Positions 1-6,722 are shown, numbered from the stretch's first letter. The stretch is 7,154 nucleotides of DNA from Gammaproteobacteria bacterium (GCA_018263405.1 JAANXG010000066.1:1-7154); one strand, 5' to 3'. The notes: a model not told the origin generated them from the letters alone. Numbers and translations are program-made.

Positions 1-47
1 TCCTTAGCTCCGTAAACGGCACTTCCCTATGCCACTTCTTACAGCGT

Positions 48-74
48 CCCTGAAAGACAACCCTACCCCCACAT
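48..74. repeat. Left arm of 27-bp inverted repeat (terminal repeat of a small dispersed element?)
   Basis: The 27 bases here are the exact reverse complement of 7083-7109. They begin CCCTGAAAGACAACCC and end CCCCCACAT. Outside the 27 bp the two flanks diverge, so this is a discrete repeat rather than a long palindrome. Both arms have their CCCTGAAAG end facing out of the window, as expected if each is one end of a different copy of a short element that continues beyond the window edge. The recognisable helicase sequence starts directly to the right. Bases 1-47 contain only small hairpin possibilities (GGCA at 18-21 with TGCC at 30-33) and no gene. The match is seen directly; calling it a MITE- or REP-like element is inference. 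Confidence 0.75.
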
Positions 75-85
75 GATCGCCGACA

Positions 86-2074
86 TTGCACGGACTTTTT
101 GAGAAATTACAAATTTTGGACGATCAGCTGTTCCCCAACGCGGAGGCCGTTCCCCACCATCGCGGATTGTTGAACCGGGTCATGATCCGCCGTACCAAGC
201 GCGAAGTGACCGACACCAATGGCGCACCGATTTTTCGCCGGCGCCAGGTACATACCGAACGCTTCGCGCTGGGACCACGAGAGCGGATTTTCTACGATCG
301 ACTCAGTGACTATCTGCGCGAAGGCTACAACGCGGCCGGTGTCGGTCAAAAACGCACCACCAATCAGCAGCGTGCCATCGGCTTTGTCATGGCGACATTC
401 CAGAAAATCATGTCGTCGAGCCCGCGCGCCATCCGCCAGGCCTTACGCCGGCGTCTCCTGGTTTTACTCGCGCGTAGGCAGATGGAATGGGAAATCAAAC
501 GCCGCAAGGTGCGAACCCCGGAGAAGACGGCTACCATTGCCGAAGAGATCCTGAAACTCCGGGATGAGATGCTTGCAGTCGCCCGGGCGATCCTGGGCGA
601 AGGTTCAACCGCGAACAGCGATGCCGAGGCCGTTGTAAACCGTGTTCGCCGCCGCCTGCAAAAACGTGAAGAACGACTGGAAGTAACGGAGTGGTCGCTC
701 GACGGTGATGAAGAAGGCGACGAAGGCGTCTTCGCCGAGACCGATATTCCCGATGAGATTCCGACGGTGCGCAAGTTGGTCGAATTGGTTCCGGAAGGCA
801 CAGACCGGCGTTTTGAAACCCTAGCCAGAGCCTTGAGCGATCTTTCCCGGAACAATCCTCACGAACGTTTTGTCATCTTCACCCAATACCGGGATACCCT
901 GGCTTTTCTCGCCGAGGAACTGGGCAAGATGTTCGGGCATGAACGAATCGCAACCCTTCAGGGCGGTCCGCTCGAGGATAAGATTGCCGCCATGGAGTCC
1001 TTTTGGCGGGAAGACGGCGCACGGTTTCTGCTCTGTACTTCAGCGGGCGGTGAAGGAATCAACCTGCAAATCGGTCGCATCCTTTTTAATTACGATTTGC
1101 CGTGGAACCCCATGGCCGTTGAACAACGCATCGGCCGCATCCATCGCTACGGGCAGCAGGAAACCGTTCAGATTTATAACCTGTTCGCCGAGGATACGGT
1201 CGAGGAACGGATTTACGATCTTCTGGATGGTAAGCTTCAGGAAATCGCCCAGTCGATCGGTAAACTGGATGACCTGGGCCACGTGCGGGAGGACTTTCGC
1301 AGCGAAATACTGGGGTGGCTTGGCAGCCGGCCCGATTACCAGGAGCTGTTCAAGCGCGCATTGGTCGACAGCGATTACCGCTGGACGGAGAATGAAATTG
1401 CCGAGATGATCGAGGAGGCCAATCGCGCACAAGAGGCGTTGAGTTCTTTGTCACAGGATTTGACGAGTTTTAACCTGGAAAACTATCGCCGGATTGAGGG
1501 GAGACATTCATTAGAAGAATTGGGGCAGTGGATTCGTGCAACGGTGCTTCGTTTGGGTGCGGCCGCCGTTCCGGAAGGCGAGTTCTGGACGCTGCATACC
1601 CCTGAATTCTTACAGCGCCGTTATCACTTGGCTCCTAAATACGAGAAGGTATGTTTCGATCGCGCGCTCGCCCTGCGGACCCGCGGGAGCGAATTGGGCG
1701 GCATTGGCCATCCGTTAGTCGATGCTCTATTAAAAGAAGCGATGGAACCGGGCTTCCAGGGCGAAGTGACCAGAATTGGCTCGGGTGGTCAGGTGTGCGC
1801 AAGATATCTTGTGCAATACAGCAATGATCAAGGCCGGCTTACCAATCGCATACTGACCCTATGCGGTTCATTGGGACAAAGAATACGTCCCATGGAACGC
1901 TTCGAGTGGTCTGGCGCGTCACGAAAATCCGATATTCCATCCGGATCAAAGTTAAACATTAAGGAACTCAAAACCAGATTCCAGGAAGCAAAGGAAAACA
2001 CCATTCTTGAATGGTTTCCCGACCGCCAGAGACGTGCGAGGGTAAGAATCACTCCGATTGGTGTTCATGTATAG
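86..2074 (+). CDS. SNF2/HepA-type DEAD/DEAH helicase, 5'-truncated (C-terminal part only)
   Basis: This is the distal part of an ATP-driven SNF2-related superfamily 2 helicase/translocase. Visible in order: the post-motif-III segment with the SNF2 signature VMIRRTKREV at residues 32-41, a charged helical insertion (about 115-225), motif IV RFVIFTQYRDT (261-271), motif V TSAGGEGINLQ (318-328) and motif VI QRIGRIHRYGQ (347-357) with the arginine-finger region, followed by a C-terminal extension of about 280 residues. The ATP-binding Walker A, motif Ia, the DEAH box and motif III are absent. The only upstream sequence in frame is a TGA at 74-76, at the edge of the left repeat arm. The TTG at 86 is merely the first possible start and no ribosome binding site supports it, so this is probably a gene remnant that cannot hydrolyse ATP. 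Full-length relatives (HepA/RapA-like and the DrmD helicase of DISARM defence) are about 900-1100 residues. No defence partner is visible here, so that assignment stays open. Confidence 0.85.
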   Translation: MHGLFEKLQILDDQLFPNAEAVPHHRGLLNRVMIRRTKREVTDTNGAPIFRRRQVHTERFALGPRERIFYDRLSDYLREGYNAAGVGQKRTTNQQRAIGFVMATFQKIMSSSPRAIRQALRRRLLVLLARRQMEWEIKRRKVRTPEKTATIAEEILKLRDEMLAVARAILGEGSTANSDAEAVVNRVRRRLQKREERLEVTEWSLDGDEEGDEGVFAETDIPDEIPTVRKLVELVPEGTDRRFETLARALSDLSRNNPHERFVIFTQYRDTLAFLAEELGKMFGHERIATLQGGPLEDKIAAMESFWREDGARFLLCTSAGGEGINLQIGRILFNYDLPWNPMAVEQRIGRIHRYGQQETVQIYNLFAEDTVEERIYDLLDGKLQEIAQSIGKLDDLGHVREDFRSEILGWLGSRPDYQELFKRALVDSDYRWTENEIAEMIEEANRAQEALSSLSQDLTSFNLENYRRIEGRHSLEELGQWIRATVLRLGAAAVPEGEFWTLHTPEFLQRRYHLAPKYEKVCFDRALALRTRGSELGGIGHPLVDALLKEAMEPGFQGEVTRIGSGGQVCARYLVQYSNDQGRLTNRILTLCGSLGQRIRPMERFEWSGASRKSDIPSGSKLNIKELKTRFQEAKENTILEWFPDRQRRARVRITPIGVHV

Positions 2075-2092
2075 GCGTTGGTCAGGCGCGCA

Positions 2093-2206
2093 ATGTGTTA
2101 CAACTGTTTCATGCCACGGGCCACCAAGCGTATCGACAATCTCTGGGAACGAATCGGTCGCTTAAAAGAAAAGAGTCGCGGCTACTACTTGAAAATGCAT
2201 CAATAA
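2093..2206 (+). pseudogene. Possible transposase C-terminal remnant (37 codons)
   Basis: A short open frame follows the helicase stop in the same frame. It encodes MCYNCFMPRATKRIDN, then LWERIGRLKEKSRGYY and LKMHQ before TAA. The segment with IDxLWERIGRLKEK resembles the C-terminal tails of IS1634-type DDE transposases, in which an RIGRLKEKY-like stretch precedes the stop. Nothing upstream of 2072 in this frame continues the homology, because the helicase occupies it. If real, it is therefore a decayed tail left by a lost insertion sequence rather than a working gene. The family assignment is from memory of the motif and is tentative; it could also be a chance open frame. Confidence 0.35.
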
Positions 2207-2215
2207 TGGTACAAT
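2189..2215 (+). promoter_or_regulatory. Candidate sigma70 promoter for the aldehyde dehydrogenase gene
   Basis: TTGAAA at 2189-2194 and TACAAT at 2210-2215 are separated by 15 bp, which is short. The -10 box is preceded by TG at 2207-2208 with one intervening base, giving an extended -10 that tolerates a poor -35. It lies about 64 bp upstream of the first possible start of the dehydrogenase. A small dyad, GCTAC (2225-2229) with GTAGC (2234-2238), falls just downstream in the leader. Prediction by eye only. Confidence 0.35.
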
Positions 2216-2278
2216 CCGGATAACGCTACAATCGTAGCTTATTCGAGAATGCTATTAGAGAACTAAGCTGTGTAATAT

Positions 2279-3703
2279 TTGCAAATCGAATTCCCACAAC
2301 GTATTACTTTGACAAAGCAAAGACAAACCACCATATCGCCGATCGACGGGTCGGTTTATGTCGAGCGGGACTACGCCACGGATCGCGAGATTGCCGCGGC
2401 AATCGAGAGGGCGAGCGGAGCCTGGAAGGTATGGACCGCGTTGCCGGTCGAGAAGCGGGCGCGAGTCTGCCATGCGGCTGTAGATGCATTCGTCGCCATG
2501 AAAACCCGCCACGCCGAAGAGTTGTCTTGGCAGATGGGACGGCCCGTCGCGGTGGGTGGCGGTGAAGTGGGCGGATTCGAGGAGCGGGCCCGCTACATGA
2601 TCGATATTGCCGCCGAGACCCTGGAGCCGATAGATGCGGGCGAGAAGGGAGGTTTCGTACGCTACATCAAGCGCGAGTCCCTGGGGGTGGTGTTGACCGT
2701 CGCCCCATGGAACTTTCCTTATATGACGGCGGTGAATTCCGTCGTGCCGGCGCTGATGGCGGGTAACGCGGTTGTGCTGAAGCATGCCGCACAAACCCCG
2801 CTCTGCGCTGAACGCATGGTGGAGGCTTTCCGGGACGCCGGCCTGCCCGATGGTGTATTTCAGTACCTGCACCTGACCCACGACTCGGTCGCCCGGGTGA
2901 TCCAGTCGCCGGAAGTGGAATACGTCGCTTTTACCGGCTCGGTGCCCGCGGGGGGCAAGATCGAACAAGCTGCTGTCGGGCGATTCATGGGCGTGGGCCT
3001 GGAGCTGGGCGGCAAGGACCCGGCTTACGTGAGACCGGACGTGAACATCGATTACGCCGTCGCCAATCTTGCCGACGGCGCCTTCTTCAACTCAGGCCAA
3101 TCGTGTTGTGGGATCGAGCGTATCTACGCTCATTCGAACGTCTATGAAAAGTTCGTCGACGGACTGGTGGAGCTAGCGCGGCAATACCGCCTCGGTAATC
3201 CACTGGACGAAAACACGACCTTGGGGCCGGTTGTCAAAACGTCGGCGGCGGATTTCGTGCGCGGCCAGATCGACGAAGCCGTGGGCCAGGGCGCACGCGC
3301 CCTAATCGCTCATGGGCAATTTCCGGGGAATGAGGAAGGCACTCCTTATCTCGCCCCCCAGATCCTGGTGGACGTCAATCATTCGATGCGCGTGATGACG
3401 GAGGAAAGCTTCGGTCCCGTGGTCGGTATTATGAAGGTCGGTTCGGACGAGCAGGCCATTGAGCTGATGAACGACAGCGAGTTCGGACTGACCGCCTCGG
3501 TCTGGACCACGGATGTTGAGGCCGCCGAGGCGATCGGCAACCAAGTGGAAACCGGCACCTGGTTCATGAATCGTTGCGACTACCTGGATCCGGCACTGGC
3601 CTGGACCGGGGTGAAAAATTCCGGCCGCGGTTGTACTTTATCTCCGGTGGGGTACGAAAGCCTGACGCGTCCCAAATCGTTTCACTTAAGAACATCGCTG
3701 TAA
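2279..3703 (+). CDS. Aldehyde dehydrogenase family protein (NAD(P)+-dependent)
   Basis: This enzyme oxidises an aldehyde to the carboxylate with NAD(P)+ in the cytoplasm. At 474 residues it has the normal family length and all hallmarks are present: oxyanion-hole Asn in APWNFPY (142-148), cofactor-binding Lys in VVLKHA (K168), the Rossmann FTGS turn (218-221), general-base Glu in LELGGKDP (E242), catalytic Cys in NSGQSCCG (C276, with C277 beside it), EESFGP (375-380) and NSGRG near the C-terminus. The substrate cannot be read from sequence. The overall pattern is that of the succinate-semialdehyde or general aliphatic/aromatic aldehyde group, but CCGIERIY and the NRCDYLDPALAWTG segment near the end suggest a distinct subfamily. 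The start is uncertain: the first in-frame codon after the TAA at 2273-2275 is TTG 2279, with no clear Shine-Dalgarno, and a second TTG lies at 2309. Family homology seems to start near TTISPIDG (residue 17). No partner gene adjoins it, so the pathway is unknown. Confidence 0.93.
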   Translation: MQIEFPQRITLTKQRQTTISPIDGSVYVERDYATDREIAAAIERASGAWKVWTALPVEKRARVCHAAVDAFVAMKTRHAEELSWQMGRPVAVGGGEVGGFEERARYMIDIAAETLEPIDAGEKGGFVRYIKRESLGVVLTVAPWNFPYMTAVNSVVPALMAGNAVVLKHAAQTPLCAERMVEAFRDAGLPDGVFQYLHLTHDSVARVIQSPEVEYVAFTGSVPAGGKIEQAAVGRFMGVGLELGGKDPAYVRPDVNIDYAVANLADGAFFNSGQSCCGIERIYAHSNVYEKFVDGLVELARQYRLGNPLDENTTLGPVVKTSAADFVRGQIDEAVGQGARALIAHGQFPGNEEGTPYLAPQILVDVNHSMRVMTEESFGPVVGIMKVGSDEQAIELMNDSEFGLTASVWTTDVEAAEAIGNQVETGTWFMNRCDYLDPALAWTGVKNSGRGCTLSPVGYESLTRPKSFHLRTSL

Positions 3704-4091
3704 ACGGATTGAAGATATAGACACCCCCTTATTTGGCAGAAACGAGGGCTACCATAAAGTCGAAGGGTATCGAAGACACTGAAATGGTAGAGGTGTTGTA
3801 CGGCGAATCGGTCGAACAGATTCCTTTGCGGTGGCGCCCGGCTTTGCGGCAACATCACCGGTTCAGCCGATGCGGCCTTCTGACCCGGATAGGGTCCAAC
3901 CACGTTGGAGTAACAAGAGCATTTTGTACAGAGTAAATGCTCTCTACGGTTGACGCCGTCATAGCGATGCATCCATCACATCAGCAGCGATGTTATTTGG
4001 GAAAAATGGGTGCGAATAGCTCCTGGGAAAGGTCTTTTCACCAAGATACACGTGGTTTATCCTTCGTCTTCCATCCGTGTCATCTATTCCT
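3704..4091. other. Gene-poor gap between dehydrogenase and serine hydrolase
   Basis: This 388-bp stretch holds no gene I can support. Open frames of 67 codons (+, 3733-3936) and 96 codons (-, 3972-3682) overlap each other here, lack ribosome binding sites and show no recognisable domain. No strong rho-independent terminator follows the dehydrogenase stop. The promoter of the serine hydrolase should lie in the right part, but I see only weak boxes, such as TTGGAG and TACAGA around 3904-3931 with 16 bp between them, which I do not call. The region may contain a decayed gene or an unannotated regulatory RNA; neither is demonstrated. Confidence 0.5.
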
Positions 4092-4157
4092 ATGCGTCGC
4101 GTAGTATCGGCTCTTTCACTCGTTCTGCTCGTTGTGGCCGCCATTCCGGCCGTGGCC
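4092..4157 (+). other. Signal peptide of the serine hydrolase
   Basis: Residues 1-22 have two arginines after Met, an uninterrupted hydrophobic stretch and an AVA end followed by RTPADK, which fits Sec export and signal peptidase I cleavage. No cysteine follows, so the product should be soluble in the periplasm rather than a lipoprotein. Confidence 0.75.
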
Positions 4158-5411
4158 CGGACGCCGGCGGATAAACGTCCCGTGGAACAACAGGTCGAGT
4201 GGGTAGCGGATCTGTTCGTTAAAGACCCCCTAAGTGTACCTGGCGGGGACTATGCAGAGCTGTTCGATCCGAGCTTTCTCAACGCCGTGCCGGAGGCTCA
4301 GCTCACGGGTATATTTGTACAGTACTACAATCGGGGCGGTCGTGTGCTGCGTGTTGAGCCAAAATCGGTGGATAGCGACTTTTCCGGGTCGTTCAATTTG
4401 ATCTTTGAAAAGGGTATCCAGGTACCCGTCAAGAGCATTCGGGTCAAGGAATCACCGCCGCACCTAATTATTGGGCTGCTGCTCGGTCTGCCGGAGCCGA
4501 TTGAATTGGCGGACGATATGAACGCCATCGCGTCGTCGTTCGCAGAACGGCCCGGCGAGGTTTCTTTCGCTGCGACAGAAGTTTCCGTGGACGGTTCCGG
4601 CACCGTCCTGGGTGCCCATATGCCGGAGTCGCCGATGGCGATCGGGTCGGCGTTCAAGCTGTACGTCCTGGGACGTCTTACGGCGGATGTGGAAGCCGGC
4701 GAGCGATCCTGGAGCGACGTGGTCGATGTTCGTGAGGCATACAAATCCCTCCCGTCCGGCATCACGCATAAATGGCCGGAGGATGCCCCGGTCACACTGC
4801 ACACGCTCGGGACGCTCATGATTTCGATCAGCGACAATACGGCTGCCGATCACCTTGTCCACATTCTTGGCCGCGAACGCATAGAGAACTTTCAGGCAGA
4901 GCTGGGGCATTCTGATCCGGGCCTGAATCGGCCGCTCCTGACGACGCGGGAAATGTTCATGATCAAAAGTGACTCCGCACTGTCGGCTCAGTACGCGGAA
5001 GCGGATGCTTCCAGACGCCGGAGTCTACTTGGCGAGATTGCCGAAGATAAACCGTCTTCGTTCGATTTCCTGACCAGCCCCACACATATCGACGACATCG
5101 AATGGTTCGCATCGGCGAACGATCTGACCCGTGCGATGATGTGGTTCCTGGAGGAAACCCCGGCTCGGGAAACGGCGCGTGCTATTCTTGCCGTCAATCC
5201 CGGGCTCGATTTCAGCACTGATGACTGGTCGTATATTGGATTCAAAGGGGGATCGGAGTCCGGTGTGCTTAACATGACGTTTTTACTGGAGTCTGCCGAT
5301 GGCCGGCATTTTGTGCTCACCGCCGGTCAGAACAACCCCGAGGCCGATGTCGATCCGTTGTCTTTTTCCGGAGTTATGAAGCAGACGGCCCGGCTTCTGG
5401 CGCAGCAGTAA
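4092..5411 (+). CDS. Exported serine hydrolase, class A beta-lactamase fold with extra N-terminal domain
   Basis: This is a periplasmic serine hydrolase of the penicillin-binding/beta-lactamase superfamily. Residues 1-22 form a signal peptide (MRRVV, a hydrophobic LVLLVVAAIP core, cleavage likely after AVA). Residues about 30-140 form a separate alpha/beta domain, and about 150-439 the beta-lactamase-like domain. The catalytic set is visible: SAFK (S186, K189) matches SxxK, SDN (247-249) matches the second motif, and KGG (385-387) replaces the usual KTG/KSG. No ExxLN omega-loop motif is evident, although E287 in LTTREMF lies in a comparable place. This two-domain layout resembles ORF12 of the Streptomyces clavulanate cluster (isomerase-like N-domain plus beta-lactamase-like domain), whose relatives occur widely in bacteria. 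True beta-lactamase activity is therefore doubtful; an esterase or amidase role is as likely. GTG 4077 would add five residues before the signal peptide, so ATG 4092 is preferred, although neither has a strong Shine-Dalgarno. Confidence 0.88.
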   Translation: MRRVVSALSLVLLVVAAIPAVARTPADKRPVEQQVEWVADLFVKDPLSVPGGDYAELFDPSFLNAVPEAQLTGIFVQYYNRGGRVLRVEPKSVDSDFSGSFNLIFEKGIQVPVKSIRVKESPPHLIIGLLLGLPEPIELADDMNAIASSFAERPGEVSFAATEVSVDGSGTVLGAHMPESPMAIGSAFKLYVLGRLTADVEAGERSWSDVVDVREAYKSLPSGITHKWPEDAPVTLHTLGTLMISISDNTAADHLVHILGRERIENFQAELGHSDPGLNRPLLTTREMFMIKSDSALSAQYAEADASRRRSLLGEIAEDKPSSFDFLTSPTHIDDIEWFASANDLTRAMMWFLEETPARETARAILAVNPGLDFSTDDWSYIGFKGGSESGVLNMTFLLESADGRHFVLTAGQNNPEADVDPLSFSGVMKQTARLLAQQ

Positions 5412-5530
5412 GCGCCGGTTCCCAGGCGTATCTACCGAAACTCGGCGTTTGGTTGTCCGAGGAGATTGCAGCGGGGTGGGAACGGCCTGCGAATTTTTCT
5501 AACGAGACGTTCTGTTTTACTTCTTAAATT

Positions 5531-6166
5531 CTATTCCTCTACAAGTGCTTTCTTCAGACCTTCTGCCCACTCCGCGAAGGCTGCTTCAGTATGGCCATAT
5601 TTACTATAGGCTTCAAGATTTAATGCTACTGGTGAACCCTTCTTTTTATCCACAACTGCTGCGAGACGATCACCACTGAGGGCATCTAGGAATTCAGCCT
5701 CCATTGCGGCTCCCCCCATATCAAAGGGAACTCCAATGACAGCGGACGTGACAATGTTGGCACCCGCTGAGGCTGTTTTCACATCCGTAATAGCTGCTCG
5801 TATCGTCAAAACATCTTCGCCTGGCTCATTAACTATCGGGAACACGTCCTGTACTACTTCAATAACGGTTGTTCTAAAAAGGCCTGCAAGTTCTTGTAGT
5901 TTTTTATCTTCAATTTCATCAGCTTCAGATCCTTCATGTAAATAGATCTTGACCGGGTCTATCATTAATTTGGTATACGTGTCCCAGTCAACCCCGGATT
6001 TTTCCCACCACAACATACTTTCATCTTTCGGATCGGCTTTAAATTCGGAATAATCTCCTAAAAGACCCGAAACCGGCGGCGGCGTTGTTTTGCAAGCAGC
6101 TGTAATAACGATAAGTGCCAAAAGCACTGAAAAAACAATACCATATCTTAGAGTAGTCTTATGCAT
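5531..6166 (-). CDS. DUF3313 family lipoprotein
   Basis: This 211-residue protein is a probable lipid-anchored envelope protein of unknown biochemical role. Residues 2-24 are a signal sequence with a hydrophobic core (IVFSVLLALIVITAA) followed by Cys25. The lipobox TAAC is acceptable but lacks the usual Leu at -3. Lys at +2 would not retain it at the inner membrane, so an outer-membrane location is expected. The mature part matches the DUF3313 pattern: LLGDYSEFK near the N-terminus, a VDWDTYTKLMIDPVKIYL segment (59-76), DVLTIRAAITDVK (118-130), AEFLDALSGDRLAAVVD (157-173) and a C-terminal AAFAEWAEGLKKAL helix. ATG 6166 is chosen because the signal sequence starts there. The frame stays open up to 6634 only because it reads the neighbouring 33-bp repeats out of frame. 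A weak purine-rich stretch (AGAGAGAAG) precedes the start. It lies 55 bp downstream of the Trp-repeat gene, probably in the same operon. Its base composition looks more AT-rich than the plus-strand genes (visual impression). Confidence 0.85.
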   Translation of the reverse strand: MHKTTLRYGIVFSVLLALIVITAACKTTPPPVSGLLGDYSEFKADPKDESMLWWEKSGVDWDTYTKLMIDPVKIYLHEGSEADEIEDKKLQELAGLFRTTVIEVVQDVFPIVNEPGEDVLTIRAAITDVKTASAGANIVTSAVIGVPFDMGGAAMEAEFLDALSGDRLAAVVDKKKGSPVALNLEAYSKYGHTEAAFAEWAEGLKKALVEE

Positions 6167-6221
6167 AATCCGCTTCTCTCTTATTATTCGAGCACCGGAT
6201 CGGACACTGTGACGGGGTACA

Positions 6222-6713
6222 CTAGTCTCCTTTAATAGCTTCCCACGCTTGATCCGATTTTTCTTTTGTCGCTTCCCATAAAGCATCCGACTCTCTTTTA
6301 GTCGCTTCCCACGCGGCGCCGCTGCCTGACTTGGTTTTCTCCCAGGCTTTGTGCGATTTTTCTTTAGCCTCCTGCCACGCCTTGTTCGACTCAGCTTTAG
6401 CCTTTTCCCACGTTTCTTTCGAACCCACTCTGGCTTTCTCCCAGGCGCTATGAGATTTTTCTTTAGCTTCTTCCCAAGCTTCGTCCGACTCAGCTTTGGC
6501 TGCCTCCCAGGTTTCCTCGGAACCGGACTTGGTTTTCGTCCACATCTCATGAGACTGCTCTTTCGCAGAGTCCCAGAGATTGGCAGAGTGCTCTTTGGTT
6601 TTTTCCCATAGGCTTTGACCCACGGCATCGACACTTAGGCTGCATGCCACCGCAACGAAAACGGCAAAAACACTTACTTTAATTAGACTATGGAACCTTA
6701 CTTGACCGCTCAT
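6222..6713 (-). CDS. Exported protein of twelve 11-residue Trp repeats (hendecad helix)
   Basis: This 163-residue protein belongs to no family I can name. Residues 1-30 are a signal sequence (MSGQVRFHSLIK, hydrophobic VSVFAVFVAVAC core, likely cleavage near SVDA). The rest is one repeat array. Trp occurs at 36, 47, 58, 69, 80, 91, 102, 113, 124, 135, 146 and 157, exactly every 11 residues without a break. The consensus is W-E-x-(A/T)-K-x-x-S-x-x-A: Lys (Arg once) stands at W+4 in all units and Ser at W+7 in all eleven complete ones. Such 11-mers form long amphipathic or right-handed coiled-coil helices, as in LEA group 3, apolipoproteins and alpha-synuclein; a Trp stripe would suit a membrane interface or helix packing. 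ATG 6713 is chosen because a GGAG lies nine bases upstream and the signal sequence begins there; the frame is open to 6878 without a good alternative start. It is probably co-transcribed with the DUF3313 lipoprotein. Its function is unknown. Confidence 0.8.
   Translation of the reverse strand: MSGQVRFHSLIKVSVFAVFVAVACSLSVDAVGQSLWEKTKEHSANLWDSAKEQSHEMWTKTKSGSEETWEAAKAESDEAWEEAKEKSHSAWEKARVGSKETWEKAKAESNKAWQEAKEKSHKAWEKTKSGSGAAWEATKRESDALWEATKEKSDQAWEAIKGD
6242..6637 (-). repeat. Twelve tandem 33-bp coding repeats with 99-bp higher-order period
   Basis: On the plus strand each unit starts with CCCA or a one-base variant (GCCA, TCCA), the complement of the Trp codon, at 6242, 6275, 6308, 6341, 6374, 6407, 6440, 6473, 6506, 6539, 6572 and 6605. 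Units three apart are more alike than neighbours: GATTTTTCTTT recurs in units starting 6242, 6341 and 6440, and CGACTCAGCTTT in those starting 6374 and 6473. The array therefore grew by duplication of a 99-bp, three-unit block. Because 33 is divisible by three, all frames keep the same pattern, which explains the long spurious open frames on both strands here. Confidence 0.9.
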
Positions 6714-6722
6714 TTGCTCTTT

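Noticed and set aside
364..855. Minus-strand 163-codon Ser/Arg-rich frame opposite the helicase
   Set aside because: Low-complexity composition typical of an antisense frame, with no recognisable family.
2255..2968. Minus-strand 237-codon frame opposite the dehydrogenase
   Set aside because: Antisense shadow in a GC-rich gene; no domain, and the plus strand encodes every ALDH motif.
3682..3972. Minus-strand 96-codon frame overlapping the dehydrogenase end
   Set aside because: No ribosome binding site, no recognisable domain, and an overlap with the end of a confident gene; described only as part of the gap.
4092..5411. Antibiotic-resistance beta-lactamase
   Set aside because: The KGG motif, the apparent lack of an ExxLN omega-loop and the additional N-terminal domain argue against a classical class A resistance enzyme.
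5412..5530. Rho-independent terminator between the convergent genes
   Set aside because: Only weak stems were found (CGCC 5413-5416 with GGCG 5424-5427; AACG/CGTT at 5501-5511 followed by a short T run). Neither has a strong GC stem plus U tract.
6351..6611. Plus-strand 86-codon frame rich in Phe, Leu and Arg
   Set aside because: Antisense shadow of the repeat array; its 11-residue periodicity is the mirror of the real gene.
6167..6634. Upstream extension of the DUF3313 frame giving a Lys/Arg-rich 156-residue N-terminus
   Set aside because: It is the 33-bp repeat array of the neighbouring gene read out of frame. The signal sequence and true start lie at 6166.
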